Origin: JBNKVT01 sp050299335
GTDB lineage: Bacteria; Pseudomonadota; Alphaproteobacteria; Rhodobacterales; Rhodobacteraceae
Length of the DNA: 64,000 bases
NCBI GenBank assembly: GCA_050299335.1
Contig: JBNKVT010000052.1
Span: 1-64,000 of the forward strand
Reading direction: 5' to 3'
Positions 52,885-62,907 of the stretch are shown in pieces. The stretch's first letter is position 1. The number at the start of each line of letters is the position of its first letter. The notes under the pieces were generated by a model. The model was not told the DNA's origin, did no database searches, and saw only the letters and a program-made list of their open reading frames with translations. The position numbers and the translations under genes were made by a program.

Positions 52885-53799
52885 CTACACTTCCCCGGCT
52901 TCACCCGACCCTCGCATCCGCCGCGCCCGCATCGCCCTGAGATCGACCGCCTCGCCTTGCCTCTCCGCGATCCGCGCCTGACGCTGCACCTTGCCGCTTT
53001 CCACCTTCCGCTCCCAGGCCAGCACGGCAGTGGCAAAGAACCAGCTCGAAGCCCAGGTCATGAACAGCGTGCCGCCAAGGGCGGACCAGCGGTTGATGGT
53101 GATCTCCCAGGGCAGGCTCTCGCCCTGCACGAAGGCCCAGAGTGCGGTGACCATAAGCCCAAGCGTTGTCCAGACCTCGCCGAAAATCGAAAAGAAATGT
53201 CCGCCGATCAGCCAGACTGCCGTTACCACCAGAAGGCTCGGCACCCCCGCCCCGAATCCGAAGAACAGGCGCGTCCCGTGGCTGCGCGAATTGGCAGAAT
53301 AGGCCGCCGCCGTCATCGGCACCGCCATCACCGCCGTCGCGATTCCCTGCGGCAGCAACACGAACAGCAGGATCCCGCTCCAATAGACCGAGACCCCGAA
53401 CAGCCCGACGAACAACCCGACAACCAGCGCCCCGGGATCCTCCGTGACCCCCGCCAGTTCCAGCACCGTACCCACGACCCAGCCGCCCAGCGGCACCGCC
53501 AGCCCGACCGCGACATTGAGCATCCCGAAAATGACGCTGACCACCAACAGCTGCAACCCGTTCAGCTCATTCCCATGCCCCCGCGCCCGCAAGGCACAGC
53601 GCAGCCCCATGATCACCAGCCCCGCGCTGACGGTGCCGGGGACGAAGATACCGACGATTGGGAACAATCCGACCAGTGAAACGACAAGGGCGGCGATGGC
53701 AAGAAGGGGGAGAATAAGCAGGTAACGCCAGAAGGTTTTAAGTGATAGTGGAATTGACTGTAGAAAGAGCGGAAGGTATCTCAAGTGAAAATCCTCCAT
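52885..53799 (-). CDS. Polytopic membrane protein, unknown
   Basis: 304 residues from the ATG at 53799. A TTG at 53784 with GGAGGAT 6 nt upstream is a better-supported start on Shine-Dalgarno grounds. About six membrane segments between residues 20 and 270 and a basic, arginine-rich cytoplasmic tail. No recognised domain. Convergent with the lipase-like gene (9 nt between stops). An AT-rich leader with a 12-bp inverted repeat lies upstream. Confidence 0.75.
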   Translation of the reverse strand: MEDFHLRYLPLFLQSIPLSLKTFWRYLLILPLLAIAALVVSLVGLFPIVGIFVPGTVSAGLVIMGLRCALRARGHGNELNGLQLLVVSVIFGMLNVAVGLAVPLGGWVVGTVLELAGVTEDPGALVVGLFVGLFGVSVYWSGILLFVLLPQGIATAVMAVPMTAAAYSANSRSHGTRLFFGFGAGVPSLLVVTAVWLIGGHFFSIFGEVWTTLGLMVTALWAFVQGESLPWEITINRWSALGGTLFMTWASSWFFATAVLAWERKVESGKVQRQARIAERQGEAVDLRAMRARRMRGSGEAGEV

Positions 53800-53864
53800 A
53801 TTTGCAACATGTCTTTTATTAAGTATGTGGTATGTAAATTTTGTATTTCAAGATTGAAGCATGA

Positions 53865-53894
53865 TATTTCAAGTGACGTTTATCACTTGAAATA
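53865..53894. repeat. 12-bp perfect inverted repeat in AT-rich leader
   Basis: Arms 53865-53876 and 53883-53894 (TATTTCAAGTGA and its complement, loop CGTTTA) in a 160-nt AT-rich stretch. ATTTCAAG recurs nearby at 53845. Candidate operator for the divergent or upstream promoters of the membrane-protein gene. Confidence 0.8.
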
Positions 53895-54023
53895 CCCGTA
53901 TTTTAAGACTTTAATAGTACCCGTTCGAACGGAAAGTCATACCTGCGCACCCTCAAGGCGCGCCGCAGATCCTCTTTATTGCTGAAGCCCCGCTTGCAGC
54001 CGAAACCCCGCCGAACATTCCCC

Positions 54024-54674
54024 TCAGGCCGCCCGGAACGCGATCTCCACCGCCTCCGCCCAGGGAAAATGCACCGCCCGTTCTGCCTCACCCAGCACGA
54101 TCCGCCCGCCGCCCCGCTCCGCCGCCTCGAAGCGCACCACAACCGGCCGGTCACAGTCACGCTCGCCCAGCGGCAAAGCCACCTCATTGTCGCCTGCCTG
54201 CATCGGAGCCTCGACGACAAACAGCACCCATCGCCCGTCCATCTCCACCCCGCTCGCCACATGCTGCGCCCCGACCGCAGCCCCTTCCCGCACCCTTCTG
54301 GGGTCCACATAAAACCCCCCGTTCCCCGCAACCGCCTGCGAGAACGCCTGCCGCTGCCGCGCCGCCGCCAGCTGCGCCTCGCCCTGCGCCTGTGCCCCCT
54401 CCGGCACCGGCGCCACCCCTTTCGGCCCTCGCCGCCCACTCCGCCGCTCCGGCTTCGACGGTTTCGCCACTTCCGCCTCCCGAGCTTCCCCGCTTCCAGC
54501 CATCAGCACTTCATAAGCCAGGTTCGCCCGCATCAGCCGCGCCGCCGAGCCGCCCGCCCGGTCCGGATGATCCCGCTTCACCCGTGCCTTCCACGCCGCC
54601 CGCACCTCTCCCGCCGAGGCCCCAGGCCCAACCCCAAGCACCTTGCGTGCCATATCCACACTCATCCATTCCAT
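54024..54674 (-). CDS. J-domain (DnaJ-like) protein
   Basis: 216 residues. An N-terminal J-domain (about 3-60): KVLGVGPGASAGEVRAAWK, then VKRDHPDRAGG with the HPD tripeptide that stimulates DnaK ATPase. A charged linker and a C-terminal region of unknown type follow; there is no zinc finger or Gly/Phe region, so it is a type III J-protein. The AT-rich gap 53800-54023 lies downstream. The client is unknown. Confidence 0.82.
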   Translation of the reverse strand: MEWMSVDMARKVLGVGPGASAGEVRAAWKARVKRDHPDRAGGSAARLMRANLAYEVLMAGSGEAREAEVAKPSKPERRSGRRGPKGVAPVPEGAQAQGEAQLAAARQRQAFSQAVAGNGGFYVDPRRVREGAAVGAQHVASGVEMDGRWVLFVVEAPMQAGDNEVALPLGERDCDRPVVVRFEAAERGGGRIVLGEAERAVHFPWAEAVEIAFRAA

Positions 54675-54804
54675 ACCGACAATTTTAGCAAAATCCTCCC
54701 GACCCCTGCGAGCCCCAAGCCGTTAACGGGTTAACGCGCAGACCCGCATTGCCCCGCGCCGCGGCCTCGTCTATCACTCCGCCAAACCGGAAAAGGAGAC
54801 CCCC

Positions 54805-56460
<1,656 letters not shown>

Positions 56461-56463
56461 CTA

Positions 56464-57183
56464 TTAAAGTAGCTTTGGTTGTAGGCGCGCGCAGTTTGGG
56501 TCCTTAAAACTGTCCCAAACTTTGCTCATATTCGCTCTGTTTGTAGATTTGAGTCGATTTAGAGGGATACCCCCCAATTTAATTAGAATTTCGTTTCCGC
56601 GAGCACTTTCCTCAGCAATTTCATACTGCGCAACAAACAAAGGAAGGTTTGCATCTAAAGTGGACTTTCCAGCATTCAATGTGCCGCCACGCTCCCCAGC
56701 TTCAATAACTACCATTGCACAGCTTAGGCCAAGAATAACCTTGTTTCGTGCCATAGCATTATATGCTCGCCATGGAGTATCCGGTTCAAATTGACTTATG
56801 ACCAAAACACGCGACCAGTCCCAATACTCCCGGAACGGCTTTCGAATGCCGAAGCTCTTAATGCCTTCGGGCAGAACCAAAATAGTTTCTCCACCACACT
56901 TTAAAGCTTCCCTATGAGCATGGAGGTCAACACCAGCCGCGTTTCCAGAAATCACCACGACGTTTGACAGTGCGGCTTGCGCCGAGCAATCCTCAGCCGT
57001 TTGTAAACCTTTTTCAGATGCTTTTCGGGAGCCACAAAATCCAACAGATTTTTTTTCTAGTAGCTCTAAATTACCCATGCAGAATAGCCTTTTGGGTGCG
57101 CGGGGCCCAAGGCGCTCAATCAACGCTTGTGGGTAGCCTGCGTCGCCGACCGAAAGCTCATGGATATCAGGATTAAACGACAT
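56464..57183 (-). CDS. DprA/SLOG-like protein in SOS-linked pair
   Basis: 239 residues. N-terminal YPQALIERLG...LFCMGN, then a Rossmann core with the DprA signatures VGFCGSRKASEKG, ISGNAAGVDLHAHREAL, GETILVLPEGI and ARNKVILGLSCAMVVIEAGERGGTLN. The C-terminal winged helix of transformation DprA is absent and the protein is shorter than DprA (about 360). GC is far below the surroundings. It starts inside the end of the phosphoribosyltransferase-like gene (11-nt overlap), so the two are translated together under the LexA box at 58012. A nucleotide-sensing or nucleotide-processing role in a stress or phage response fits better than DNA uptake, but this is inference. Confidence 0.82.
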   Translation of the reverse strand: MSFNPDIHELSVGDAGYPQALIERLGPRAPKRLFCMGNLELLEKKSVGFCGSRKASEKGLQTAEDCSAQAALSNVVVISGNAAGVDLHAHREALKCGGETILVLPEGIKSFGIRKPFREYWDWSRVLVISQFEPDTPWRAYNAMARNKVILGLSCAMVVIEAGERGGTLNAGKSTLDANLPLFVAQYEIAEESARGNEILIKLGGIPLNRLKSTNRANMSKVWDSFKDPNCARLQPKLL

Positions 57184-57994
57184 TTAGATTATCTGTGTCA
57201 CGCAGTGTCTTAACAACCACAAGTCCATGAATTTCTGCAGCTCCTCGCGCGAACAAGCAAGCTGCGATAATATGCATGGTTACTCCAGACTGATACTTGT
57301 CATCCAAAAGAATGACCTTTTTTCCTGACACATCAAAGCCTTCAATGCTAAGATCTGCAGCAGACCAAGTGTCCCATTTTTGTTCCATTGAGCAGTCTTT
57401 TGCCGATTTCTCCTTCCCCTTTAGCTTCATATGCGGAGTTATATCCGCCATTTCCGCTCGAGCGCTCAATTCTGAAGCCAAGGTACGTGGCAGATCAAAC
57501 AGTTTTGATTCCAGTGCCGGTACTGCGCAAATGAGGTCAGCTTTAGACAGATGGTGCACGTCATCTATAGTTTCAGCAAAGGCATCCACGATTGTGGTGA
57601 TTGCATCGGCGTCCTGGTTGTGTTTGGCTCGTTCCTCCAACTGCCCAAAGTGAGTTTTCTCTCTTGATTGATTGTCTCGAAAATTGAAATCTAGAGCAAT
57701 TGCAGAGTTAAGTAGGCTTCTTATAAATACGCGTGTTCCTTGAGCGGCTTCCCAAGATTCGGCCTCATCTATCGCATCCTGATTTTGAAGAAAGCAATAG
57801 TGTTGCTTGTACGCTTCATTCCAACGAAGAGGACGTCCCGTTTTATTTGTGAAATGTTGTCCTAAACCATTATCAAACGGTATTGAAAATGTGGGGCTAG
57901 ATTTGTTTTTTTGAATTCCAGAATGTGCCGAAAACTGTTTGCGATGTGTTTCCCCATCCTCGTGCATCTCAAAGAAAGCAGATTTTGTGATCAT
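57173..57994 (-). CDS. Phosphoribosyltransferase-like (ComF-type) protein
   Basis: 273 residues. The last 60 residues form a PRTase core: KKVILLDDKYQSGVTMHII is a PRPP-binding loop with the two acidic residues and the SG-T loop, then VVVKTLRD. LICAVPALESKLFDLPRTLA upstream is the matching first half. About 110 N-terminal residues are unassigned and contain YCFLQNQDAIDEAESW. There is no zinc finger as in ComF. Low GC. First gene of the pair with the DprA-like protein; the Shine-Dalgarno is weak. The LexA box lies 17 nt upstream of the ATG. Confidence 0.8.
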   Translation of the reverse strand: MITKSAFFEMHEDGETHRKQFSAHSGIQKNKSSPTFSIPFDNGLGQHFTNKTGRPLRWNEAYKQHYCFLQNQDAIDEAESWEAAQGTRVFIRSLLNSAIALDFNFRDNQSREKTHFGQLEERAKHNQDADAITTIVDAFAETIDDVHHLSKADLICAVPALESKLFDLPRTLASELSARAEMADITPHMKLKGKEKSAKDCSMEQKWDTWSAADLSIEGFDVSGKKVILLDDKYQSGVTMHIIAACLFARGAAEIHGLVVVKTLRDTDNLNVV

Positions 57995-58011
57995 CTTTTT
58001 GACCGATCCAA

Positions 58012-58026
58012 GAACATATAGAGAAC
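58012..58026 (-). promoter_or_regulatory. LexA (SOS) box of the PRTase-DprA pair
   Basis: On the minus strand it reads GTTC-TCTATAT-GTTC, an exact match to the alphaproteobacterial LexA direct repeat GTTC-N7-GTTC. It ends 17 nt before the first start codon, where bound LexA would block transcription. The uvrD gene in this window has the same box form. Confidence 0.8.
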
Positions 58027-58108
58027 ATAGTGCTTTTTGTATTTTTCATCAAGCTCAATTGTATGTTGGGATTTCATCTGATTCATACACGTAATGCAAG
58101 CGAGCGTA

Positions 58109-58130
58109 TGATGGGTGATTTCACCCATCA
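58109..58130. repeat. 10-bp inverted repeat in the spacer upstream of csp
   Basis: TGATGGGTGA-TT-TCACCCATCA, perfect arms, no T-run. It lies in the 447-nt gene-free gap 57995-58441, which is AT-rich up to about 58100 and then GC-rich. The remainder of the gap includes the csp leader. Confidence 0.7.
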
Positions 58131-58441
58131 CTTACACCCCGTGTATGCCACCGACCAGCAAACTCCGCCATTCCGAAACACACCCCGGGGCTCCGCCCGT
58201 TCATACTTTTTAAACACATCAAAACCAAACAAAATGAACAGCTTACCCCCAGTTTCACCCTGAAACACCCCACCCCCCTCACCGATTATCCTTGCTATTC
58301 CCCGCAATCCCCTCCATGTACCCCCTGCTACGTTAAAGCTTTCGACACTCTGTCTCCCTAACCGGCCTCAGTTCTTCGATCGACAAGACTGCGCCGGGCT
58401 GCCGCACAATGCGGGCAGCGATTCATCAAGGAGACATCACG

Positions 58442-58651
58442 ATGGCCAATGGCACCGTGAAATGGTTCAACCCCACCAAAGGCTTCGGCTTCATTCAGCC
58501 CGAGAGCGGCTCGAAGGATATCTTCGTGCATATCTCGGCCCTCGAAGCCGCTGGCCTCAGCGGCCTCGACGACGGTCAGAAAGTGACCTTCGACCTCGAA
58601 TCCGGCCGTGACGGCCGCGAATCCGCGGGCAATCTCAAACTGGTCGACTGA
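58442..58651 (+). CDS. cspA: Cold-shock protein (CspA family)
   Basis: 69 residues; AAGGAGA before the ATG. A single CSD fold with RNP1 KGFGFIQ and RNP2 DIFVHIS; opens ANGTVKWFNPTKG. An RNA chaperone that melts structured mRNA. A long leader (from about 58330) precedes it, as usual for csp genes. A 9-bp GC hairpin without T-run lies downstream at 58700-58723. Confidence 0.95.
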   Translation: MANGTVKWFNPTKGFGFIQPESGSKDIFVHISALEAAGLSGLDDGQKVTFDLESGRDGRESAGNLKLVD

Positions 58652-58841
58652 CCGGTCCGATCGGGACGCGCAGCGCCACCCGCGCCGCGCTTTCCGGCCC
58701 AGTGCGGCTCTATCGCCGCACTGTCGCATCCTGCGGGATAGGCCGGCCAGACCTGCGCCAATCCATGGACAGGCGCGCCGTCCCCCGGCATGATCCAAGG
58801 CAAGGGCGCGATGCCGCCCTCAGCCAGGACCGGACCCCGCC

Positions 58842-59183
58842 ATGCCCGCCACCTTCCTCCGCCTCACCCCCACCGCCACGCCCGAGGCCGACCACCCTCC
58901 CGCCGACCGGCTGATCTCGGGCAATCCCGAATTCACTACCTGGAACGTCGAGGACCGCGATGGCCTCTATTGCGGGACATGGGCCTCCACCCCCGGCAAG
59001 TGGCGGATCGTCTATGACGAATGGGAATACTGCCGCATCCTCAAGGGCCACTCGATCATTGCCGAAGAGGGTGGCGCGGCTCACGAGGTCCGCGCCGGCG
59101 ACAGCTTCATCCTCCGCCCCGGCTTTCGCGGCACCTGGGAGGTAGTGGAGGCGACGACCAAGGAATATGTCATCCGGGCGTGA
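58842..59183 (+). CDS. Cupin (DUF861, ureidoglycine-aminohydrolase type)
   Basis: 113 residues. The small beta-barrel with WNVEDRDGLYCGTWASTPGKWRIVYDEWEYCRIL is diagnostic of the cupin_3/DUF861 family; EGHSIIAEEGG and AGDSFILRPGF complete the barrel. Members include EutQ-like and (S)-ureidoglycine aminohydrolase relatives. Metal ligands are partly atypical. It stands alone, so the substrate is unknown. Confidence 0.85.
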   Translation: MPATFLRLTPTATPEADHPPADRLISGNPEFTTWNVEDRDGLYCGTWASTPGKWRIVYDEWEYCRILKGHSIIAEEGGAAHEVRAGDSFILRPGFRGTWEVVEATTKEYVIRA

Positions 59184-59443
59184 GCGGGAGTGTGGGGCGC
59201 CGCAAGGGGGCTGTCACCCGCCGGTGATCGCTTGGAACCGGTGCGGCGGCGACGTCTGCAAGCCGGAAATTCCCTGCCGCATCGCCACCCCTCCCGCCCC
59301 TCATCAGCCCGGTTTTCGCCCCCCGGACCTGACGAAATTGTCGCAATCCTGCCGCTTTCTCGCGCTATGAATTCCGCGACGGACGCGTATTGCGACCTGG
59401 CCGGACAAAGATCCGGGCATGGTCCTGTGAGAGGAAGACAGAA

Positions 59444-59632
59444 ATGAAGCTCTTCAAGATCGGAAATGCCTTCGTGTCCGACGAGGCAGGTGCGGTCACC
59501 GTCGATTGGGTCGTCCTGACCGCTGCCGTCGTGGGTCTGGTTCTCGTCGTGCTGGTCTATATCCGGGACGGCCTCAACACGGCCGCCGCCGATATCCAGG
59601 CCGAAATCGAAGATTCCATAGACGAATTCTGA
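59444..59632 (+). CDS. Small Flp-pilin-like membrane protein
   Basis: 62 residues with GAGGAAGACAG upstream. Basic N-terminus, then SDEAGAVTVDWVVLTAAVVGLVLVVLVY: an acidic residue at the end of the leader, GAVTVDW, and a single long hydrophobic helix as in Flp pilins. The short acidic tail lacks Tyr-Phe. Resembles the 28799-29044 product. No tad locus is nearby. Function unproven. Confidence 0.7.
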   Translation: MKLFKIGNAFVSDEAGAVTVDWVVLTAAVVGLVLVVLVYIRDGLNTAAADIQAEIEDSIDEF

Positions 59633-59736
59633 CCGGTCAGCCGCCAACAGGGTTGGCGGAGTGCATCGGGGGCTGGTAGCGGAAGGATCGTCCGCGCCGG
59701 GCCCCGGCAAGCCGTTCGGGCGGAAATTCACCCATT

Positions 59737-59800
59737 GTAAACTATTTTATCCAACAAAATCAGCGCAAAACCCGTTTTTGCACGCGTGCAAACACCTCAG
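59737..59800 (-). repeat. 64-bp intergenic repeat, family 3 copy 2
   Basis: Counterpart of 39992-40054. Contains the perfect 16-bp palindrome TTTGCACGCGTGCAAA at 59777-59792 and ends on the uvrD stop codon. Lies between the convergent pilin-like and uvrD genes. It may be a structured 3' end element. Confidence 0.82.
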
Positions 59801-62172
59801 AAGGGCACCGAATCCGAGGCGGTGACATAGCTGGAGACGACCTTCTTGGTCCCCGCCTTCTCGAAGGCGATGGTCAGCTTGTCCCCTTCGATCTCGATCA
59901 CCGCGCCATAGCCGAATTTCTGATGAAACACCCGCTCCCCGATCCCGAATTCCGAGACAGCCTCCGCATCGATCACCAGACCCCGCGCCTCCCGCGGCTG
60001 CGACAGCACCCGCTGCCCCGACCGGGTCTGCATCCGCTTCCAGCCCGGCGAGTTATAGACATCCGCCCGCGCCGCCTTCTCGGTCAGATCCGAGCCGCGC
60101 ATCACCCCCGGAACCTCCCCGGCAGAGGCAAAGCCACCACCATAGAGCCCCGGCGGCGTCAGCACCTCGATCGCCTCGGGCGGCAACTCGTCGATGAACC
60201 GCGATGGAAGCGCCGACTGCCACTGGTTGTAGACGCGGCGGTTGGCGGCGAAACTGATCGTCAGATGCTTCCGCGCCCGCGTGATCCCCACATAGGCCAG
60301 CCGCCGCTCCTCCTCGACCCCCTTAAGCCCGCTTTCGTCCATCGAGCGCTGCGACGGAAACAGCCCGTCCTCCCAGCCCGGCAGGTAGACACAGTCGAAC
60401 TCCAGCCCCTTGGCGGCGTGCAGCGTCATGATCGAGACCTTCTCTTCGGCCCCCTCCTGCTCGTTCTCCATCACGAGGGAAACATGTTCGAGGAACCCTT
60501 GCAGGTTCTCGAATTCCTCCAACGCCTTCACCAGTTCCTTGAGGTTTTCCAGCCGCCCCGGCGCCTCGGTGGATTTGTCGTTCTTCCAGAAATCCGTATA
60601 GCCGCTCTCATCAAGAATGATCTCGGCCAGTTCGACATGGGTCACCTCGCCCAGCCGCAGCATCTCGCGCCAGCGGTCGAAACTGTCGCAGAGCTTCGAC
60701 AGCTCGCCCCGCGCCTTGGCGGTCATCTTCGCCTCATCGACGGCGATCTTCGCGGCATCGAGCAGGGACACCCCATTCTCGCGGGCGATCAGGTTGATCT
60801 GCTGCTGGGCAACATCGCCGATCCCGCGCTTCGGCGTGTTGACGATCCGCTCGAAGGCCAGCCCGTCATCGGGGGAAACGACGACGCGGAAATAGGCCAT
60901 GGCGTCGCGGATTTCGAGCCGTTCGTAGAAGCGCGGGCCCCCGATGACGCGGTAAGGCATGCCGATGGTCAGGAAACGGTCCTCGAAGGCGCGCATCTGG
61001 AAGGAGGCGCGGACAAGGATGGCCTGGTCGTTCAGCGACACCGGGTCCAGCCCGCGCGTCCCCCGCGCATAGGCCTCGATTTCCTCGCCGGTCCAGCGGG
61101 CCTCTTCCTCGCCGTCCCAATGGCCGATCAGGCGGGGTTTCTCGCCGTCTGGGGCCTCGGTCCAGAGGGTCTTGCCGAGACGGTCCTCGTTCCCGGCGAT
61201 CACGCCAGAGGCGGCGGCAAGGATATGGGGGGTGGAGCGATAGTTCTGTTCGAGGCGAACCACGGTCGCCCCCGGAAAGTCTTTCTCGAATTTCAGGATA
61301 TTGCCGACCTCCGCCCCGCGCCAGCCATAGATCGACTGGTCGTCGTCGCCGACGCAGCAGATGTTCCTGTGGCCGCCCGCCAACAGCCGCAGCCAGAGAT
61401 ACTGGGCGACATTGGTGTCCTGGTACTCGTCGACGAGGATGTAGCGGAACCATTGCTGGTATTTCGCCAGCACGTCGGGGTGTTCCTGAAAGATGCGGAC
61501 GACATGCAGCAAGAGGTCGCCGAAATCGACCGCGTTCAGCACCCGCAGCCGCGCCTGATACTGCGCATAAATCTCGATACCGCGCCGGTCATAGGCCCCG
61601 GCCTCCGAGGCGGGGACCTTCTCCGGCGTCCAGGCGCGGTTCTTCCAGCGGTCGATAAGGCCGGCGAGCATCCTCGCGGGCCAGCGCTTGTCGTCGATAT
61701 TCTCGGCCTGGATCAGCTGCTTGAGCAGGCGCAACTGGTCATCCGTATCCAGAATGGTGAAATTCGATTTAAGATCAACCAGTTCGGCGTGACGGCGCAA
61801 CAGCTTGACGCACAGCGAATGGAAGGTGCCGAGCCAGGGCATGCCCTCGATCACCCCGCCGACCAGCCCGCCGATCCGCGATTTCATCTCGCGGGCGGCC
61901 TTGTTGGTAAAGGTGACGGCGAGGATCTCGTTGGGCCTTGCGCGGCCGGTGTTCAACAGATGCGCGATGCGGGTGGTCAGCGCCTTGGTCTTGCCGGTGC
62001 CGGCCCCGGCCAGCACCAGAACCGGGCCGTCCAGCGCCTCGACGGCCTCGCGCTGAGCGGGGTTCAACTCGTCCAGATAGGGGGCAGGGCGGGCGGCCAT
62101 GGCCCGTGAAGACAGGCTCTGGCCTTCCCAGGCATCGAAGGCAGCGGATTCGGTGTCGTCCCAGTCACTCAT
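59797..62172 (-). CDS. uvrD: DNA helicase II (UvrD/PcrA)
   Basis: 791 residues from the ATG at 62172 (an upstream in-frame extension to 62283 would cover the LexA box and lacks homology). SF1 helicase motifs: GAGTGKTKALTTR (I), LAVTFTNKAAREMK (Ia), LVDEYQDTN (II), WRGAEVGNI (III region), RLEQNYRST (IV) and YVGITRARKHL (VI). A C-terminal Tudor-like domain ends SYVTASDSVPF. It acts in nucleotide excision and mismatch repair. Controlled by a LexA box at 62215. Confidence 0.96.
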   Translation of the reverse strand: MSDWDDTESAAFDAWEGQSLSSRAMAARPAPYLDELNPAQREAVEALDGPVLVLAGAGTGKTKALTTRIAHLLNTGRARPNEILAVTFTNKAAREMKSRIGGLVGGVIEGMPWLGTFHSLCVKLLRRHAELVDLKSNFTILDTDDQLRLLKQLIQAENIDDKRWPARMLAGLIDRWKNRAWTPEKVPASEAGAYDRRGIEIYAQYQARLRVLNAVDFGDLLLHVVRIFQEHPDVLAKYQQWFRYILVDEYQDTNVAQYLWLRLLAGGHRNICCVGDDDQSIYGWRGAEVGNILKFEKDFPGATVVRLEQNYRSTPHILAAASGVIAGNEDRLGKTLWTEAPDGEKPRLIGHWDGEEEARWTGEEIEAYARGTRGLDPVSLNDQAILVRASFQMRAFEDRFLTIGMPYRVIGGPRFYERLEIRDAMAYFRVVVSPDDGLAFERIVNTPKRGIGDVAQQQINLIARENGVSLLDAAKIAVDEAKMTAKARGELSKLCDSFDRWREMLRLGEVTHVELAEIILDESGYTDFWKNDKSTEAPGRLENLKELVKALEEFENLQGFLEHVSLVMENEQEGAEEKVSIMTLHAAKGLEFDCVYLPGWEDGLFPSQRSMDESGLKGVEEERRLAYVGITRARKHLTISFAANRRVYNQWQSALPSRFIDELPPEAIEVLTPPGLYGGGFASAGEVPGVMRGSDLTEKAARADVYNSPGWKRMQTRSGQRVLSQPREARGLVIDAEAVSEFGIGERVFHQKFGYGAVIEIEGDKLTIAFEKAGTKKVVSSYVTASDSVPF

Positions 62173-62214
62173 GGGCGGAATCGTAATCGTTAATGCCCGG
62201 AATTGGAAGTGCGT

Positions 62215-62229
62215 GTTCGCAAGATGTTC
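62215..62229 (+). promoter_or_regulatory. LexA (SOS) box of uvrD
   Basis: GTTC-GCAAGAT-GTTC, exact alphaproteobacterial LexA repeat, 42 nt before the uvrD start. uvrD is a classical SOS gene, so this site anchors the box definition for this genome. The divergent gene at 62332 starts 100 nt away. Confidence 0.85.
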
Positions 62230-62331
62230 CGGTGGGCATAAAACCGGGGCCGCGGGCCGGATTTCCCGCCTGTACCCTTTCATTGAAAGATGAACTGGGT
62301 CATCATCGCGGCATTGTCATAGAGGATTTTC

Positions 62332-62823
62332 ATGTCGGATATTGAGACCGTCATCAGGTTTTCGCGCGAAATCGAGGCGCTGCTCGAATCCCGGCTCGGG
62401 GCGGACGGCCGGGGGCTGCACCAGAAACTGAACGCGGTTGAGGGCGACCTGCCCGAACGGATTGTCAAACGGGCGCGGTTCATTGCCTCTGTCCGCAATG
62501 CGGTGCTGCACGAGGAAGGCGCGACGATCCGCGACCGGACGGGGCTGGAAGATGCCCATGCCGAGGTGGTGGCGTTTCTGAAGCAGTTCAAGCGGCCGGG
62601 GCTGAAGCGGACATTCTTTGTGTCGCAAAATGACGGCGGCGCGGGACCGCCACGACCTCCGCGACAATGGGCCGGAGGCGGGAACGGGATGAGCCGTCTG
62701 GTGTTTGTCCTGGGTCTGATTCTGTTGGGGGTAGTCGCAATCGGGATCATCGGCGCGCGGCTGGAGGAAACGCGCGACGAACGGGCACGACCGGAGATTG
62801 CGCTGCCGCAGCTCGGCAGATAG
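62332..62823 (+). CDS. DUF4145-like protein with C-terminal membrane anchor
   Basis: 163 residues. A soluble N-terminal helical part (IETVIRFSREIEALLESRLG, then RARFIASVRNAVLHEEG) resembles the DUF4145/HEPN-like helical domains. A Pro/Arg linker follows, then one transmembrane helix (LVFVLGLILLGVVAIGIIGA) near residue 120, so the anchor is C-terminal. Divergent from uvrD with the LexA box between; it could share SOS control. No catalytic motif of HEPN nucleases is evident to me. Confidence 0.65.
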   Translation: MSDIETVIRFSREIEALLESRLGADGRGLHQKLNAVEGDLPERIVKRARFIASVRNAVLHEEGATIRDRTGLEDAHAEVVAFLKQFKRPGLKRTFFVSQNDGGAGPPRPPRQWAGGGNGMSRLVFVLGLILLGVVAIGIIGARLEETRDERARPEIALPQLGR

Positions 62824-62907
62824 GCCGGGAATGCCCGGGGGCGACCGCGCGGCTCTCGACAATCTCTAGGCGTGCGATAAAGTTGAAGCTGCCTCTCCCG
62901 GAACCGG

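Noticed and set aside
58030..58263. Small plus-strand frame upstream of csp
   Set aside because: Starts in the LexA promoter region, no ribosome binding site, low-complexity tail.
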